This document shows positions 60,663 to 64,000 of a stretch of DNA of 64,000 bases, piece by piece. This DNA is from Edolisoma coerulescens. Lineage: Eukaryota; Chordata; Aves; Passeriformes; Campephagidae. The notes under the pieces are model-generated. The model was not told the origin of the DNA, did not search any database, and worked only from the letters and a program-made list of their open reading frames with translations. Within the stretch, counting starts at the first letter, position 1. Each line of letters begins with the position of its first letter. The stretch lies in NCBI GenBank assembly GCA_013397115.1, contig VWZW01006289.1:115784-179783 (forward strand), read 5' to 3'. Made by a program: the position numbers and the translations under genes.

Positions 60663-63600
60663 AAATTTGTCTCTTTTTTTAAGTCTAAGAAAAGATCACA
60701 GAATTATTGGAATGTTATTGTTAGAAAATAATGCCATAGCTTACAGTATTGTGCATATTCTTAAAATATGTGTGTGTGTGCAGTCTCACATGCACATACT
60801 ATGCAAACATACTATGCCATGTAAGAGCACTTCAGAAAAATCATTACAATTCATCATATATTGTGTCCCCCCCACTACTTGAGGATGAAAGTTTTCAATA
60901 CTAATGCTGCAAAGTGGGTATTATGTTGATTTATGCTAATCGGTTCTATACATGCTGTCATATTATATTGTTAAGTGATGACACTGGAGAAGTACTGTTG
61001 CTTCCAGTGTTAACAGCCCACCAGTGCTGGTTTGTAAACAGCAGGGGAGCCACCCACCTCCACAGTCTCCATGGTCTGTTAGATACAGCTGGGAGCTGGG
61101 AGCCTCCACTCGTTCCTTTTCTTATGCCTCTAATGGCACAGCTAGATATAAGGAGGTTACAAGGGTGTTTAAAATGCAGCTTTTCTCAAATGTCTTCCAA
61201 TTTATTACTGTTTGGCTACAATAGGGCACATTATGTGAATTCGAGACCTTCCTTTGGACCCATCCTGACCTAGGACCTGCAAATGTCAGTCCGTGTGCCA
61301 CATGGTAGAGTAACTTCCACATGAGCCAAAAATTTCTGTGCCTTATAAGCAAGAGCTTATGTGTGTCCACAAGGAAGATTGTCCAGCCTCTGCTCAGACT
61401 GGGAGGAGTATGGATGTTGCTCAAGACCTCTCTGCTGTCTGCAGTAGCTGGACTACTTGAAAGGACTGAGGAGAGAGGGGTGAGGACAAGGAAGGGTGAT
61501 GATTGACTGCTCTTCCTGACTCTGCCTTCCTCCCCCCCCATACCCGAAGGCAGTGCAGACTTGTGTGCTCCTGGGTGCTTAAGGGTAGAGAGAAAAATAC
61601 TGGTCTTAAAGCAGCTGTGAAGGATCAGTGTTTATTTGTCTCGTCGAAGTGGGGTAAACTCTCAGTTGCAGATGATAGCACTTTGCTGTGTGCTGCACAT
61701 GTACAGCCAATGAATGTTTCATCTAAGAGCTAAGGAAGGGCTGCTGTTTTCATGTCGACTCTGAAGGAAGTGTTTTATTGATAGGGAAGTAAGTCAAGTT
61801 TATTTGCACACCCTTTTTGTGCGATTTTGTGTTTGCCATGTCCTGTGCTTAGGTGCAAGATCTTTATACATCAAGTTCAATCTGGGACCATCACAGATGA
61901 CTTTCACTGGCCAGAGTAGGACATGGAAGTGTTTTGTTTGCACTTGGTATTTTATGTTAAATAGCAGAACATGCAGGACATATTGGCTTCTGGTAAGTGT
62001 GTAACACAGCTGATGTTCAACAATGCAGTAATAAAACCCTGCACTATTTTGAAACAATCACTTAGGTCATGCTATATTGTGGCTAAAATAACATGACCTT
62101 CACCTATCTACCTGTTGTAAAACTTCACCTCAAAGGATGTATTCTAGCTGTGCAATTTATCTTTCACGCAACTCGATTTACTAAGCCCAGCCTGAACTCA
62201 GTTCTCTGCTTTTGATCAGTATATTAATTTAACTGAAGAGCCTCTAAAACAAAAGCAACATTGATAGAATGGAAGCAGAGAATAGAGAGAACACAGCAAT
62301 ACAAGCCTTTCTTGCAAAAGGAAGTTGCCCTGAAGAAGTAGCAATAGATCAAACACTCTTCATCAGCAGGCATGTCTATGGTAATTGAAGTTAACACTGG
62401 AACATTCGTCTTATTGACACATCGTTTGTTTAAAAAGTAAACTCGGTTTGACTCACAGACTGTAATGATCAGTTTGTAACATATGGTGGAAAAAATTTTA
62501 AAGGCTGGCTTGTGGGTTTTTTTAGCAGTATCTGGTACAAGGAGGGGTTACGAGAGGCTGGGATAGGGAAGAGTTGCCGCTATTGAAGTACGGAAGGGGA
62601 AACCTTGAGCAGTTCTTGGGAGAGACTGTAAGAAAAAAGCCTCTTGGTTTTTCCAATATTTTTTTTTCTGAAGCTGGTGTGTAGCAAGAAGCTCTCAAAA
62701 ACATCAGGAGTACTTGTATGCTTCTGTCTGCTGGTGACCACTCTGGGGGCTATACCCTCCAGTGCATGGTTTAATGACACGAGGCAAGCAAGCCCCATAT
62801 CACTGAACATTCCTGCATAGCCCTTCAAGAGAATAAGATATCTCCACACTTCCTATATGTAGGGTAGAGGCAGACCCCTCACTCAAGGCCATGGGGCTAC
62901 TGCTGTCTCTCCCTGCAGACATTTCTCCTCTGTACCCTGATTACTTTGATGCATGGATTTCAGCAGTTCCTCCAAGCTTGGTAGCATCCTGTTTTTCCAT
63001 TAAATACTGGGTTTCTACATCAAAAGGACTGGCAGTAAGTGATACTGTAATAATCCTTAGTTATCTTGTGGGGAATTGTCTCCACACCTCTTTTTGCTTG
63101 GGGCATTTAACACCTCTGTCTATGCCCATGCACGAGAGTGCATGTGCTTGTTTGTGTGTATGTGTGTAGGAATGAGTGTCCAGAGTTTGCTGTGCACATT
63201 TTCTTGCACAAAAGAGACATAGCAATCTGTCTCGCCATCACTGCAAAGAGCAGCAGCAGTGCTCATCTAAGAAAAAGAGCACGCTCCTCACCAGTAGCAC
63301 ATTTGCGCTGATTGCTGTTATTGAAGCAGTTTATTAAGTATACAAGAAAGTCCAGTAGAACAAATTCAGAGGGAAAGAAAAGTTGTAAAGGCCAAGACAA
63401 CAGCTCTTCCGTGAATCTATTCATTATGGAGTCATTTGGGTTGGTCACCGCTTTAGAGGGAAAATGATATTTTTGTGGAAGAAAAAAAAATAAGGAGAAA
63501 AAAAAATTACAAAAGCCAAAGTGCTCTATCCTATTTTCCTCCTTTCCCTCGGCTCAATTTTCTGATAATCTCTGGTATTCACTGAATCAAATGGTGACTG

Positions 63601-64000
63601 CTGATTGTTTTGATGATAAATTGCCTGCAGTGCATGTGGGACTAATTACGAGATGGCACATTTCATTCTGCCACCTGTATAAACTAAATTTTAGACAGGC
63701 ACAATAAGGGAAGTATTCCCAACAACACAACATTTGGAAAAGCTGCATACCTTCTCTCTGTTCCCTCCCCCACTCTTACTAAGGGAAAATTTGTAATAAA
63801 GTGTTGGGTCTTGAGTCTATAATATGGGGAAAACCTGAGGGAATAGAAGGATAAGGAAGAAATCAACCTGGAGGATCTACAGGAAAGGAGAACTGGGGAT
63901 CTGGGAGAAAAGAAAGAGGAGGGCAATATGTCCATAGAGAAGGAGAGATCAAAGGGAGTAAAAGACCTGAAAGCAATAAGATTGTTTTGGCACATGAGAG
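60663..64000. other. non-coding stretch with (TG)n runs
   Basis: A (TG)6 run lies at 60769-60780 and a TG-rich stretch at about 63139-63168. Two overlapping frames on opposite strands (60914-61273 and 61122-61541) are not recognised. The segment around 63590-63680 is simple-repeat-free and could be a conserved element, but nothing in the sequence proves it. Confidence 0.5.

Overview
The window looks like non-coding DNA from a bird nuclear genome, either a gene desert or a very long intron. The evidence is AT-rich, CpG-poor vertebrate-type sequence with very few repeats, one clear CR1 LINE with the avian 3' end (about 50578-50990, minus strand), a short second CR1 tail (about 20036-20103) and a much older CR1-clade LINE remnant (about 20290-22050, plus strand). 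There are no mammalian-type young SINEs and no bacterial-type gene packing. I recognised no complete protein-coding gene, tRNA, rRNA, known microRNA or CRISPR array. The longest open frame is 169 codons, about what chance gives in 64 kb, and none of the longer frames resembles a family I can name.

Layout. 1-20000 is mostly featureless. It holds a diverged ~56-bp tandem repeat with an inverted copy (about 1989-2480), a MIR-like remnant (about 7065-7160), a small CpG cluster with paired AP-1 sites (8152-8216), an island of retained CpGs (13321-13677) and a few simple repeats. 20000-22050 is a LINE-derived block. 22050-38800 is featureless apart from simple repeats, two canonical G-quadruplex motifs and scattered old repeats. 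38808-39365 is a strong CpG island, the best promoter candidate in the window, with consensus splice donors pointing out on both strands. 39366-64000 returns to low-repeat sequence. It contains an old repeat block near 44000, a homeodomain/SOX-motif-rich segment near 45700, a Z-DNA-prone tract at 49122-49193, a CR1 copy with an inverted 5' end at 50578-51048, a triple TCF/LEF-type heptamer at 55820-55840 and one ambiguous base (N) at 60662.

Nothing here amounts to a demonstrable new multi-gene system. The observations most worth a second look are the CpG island with its two opposed donor sites, the inverted/tandem ~56-bp repeat, and the fold-back CR1.
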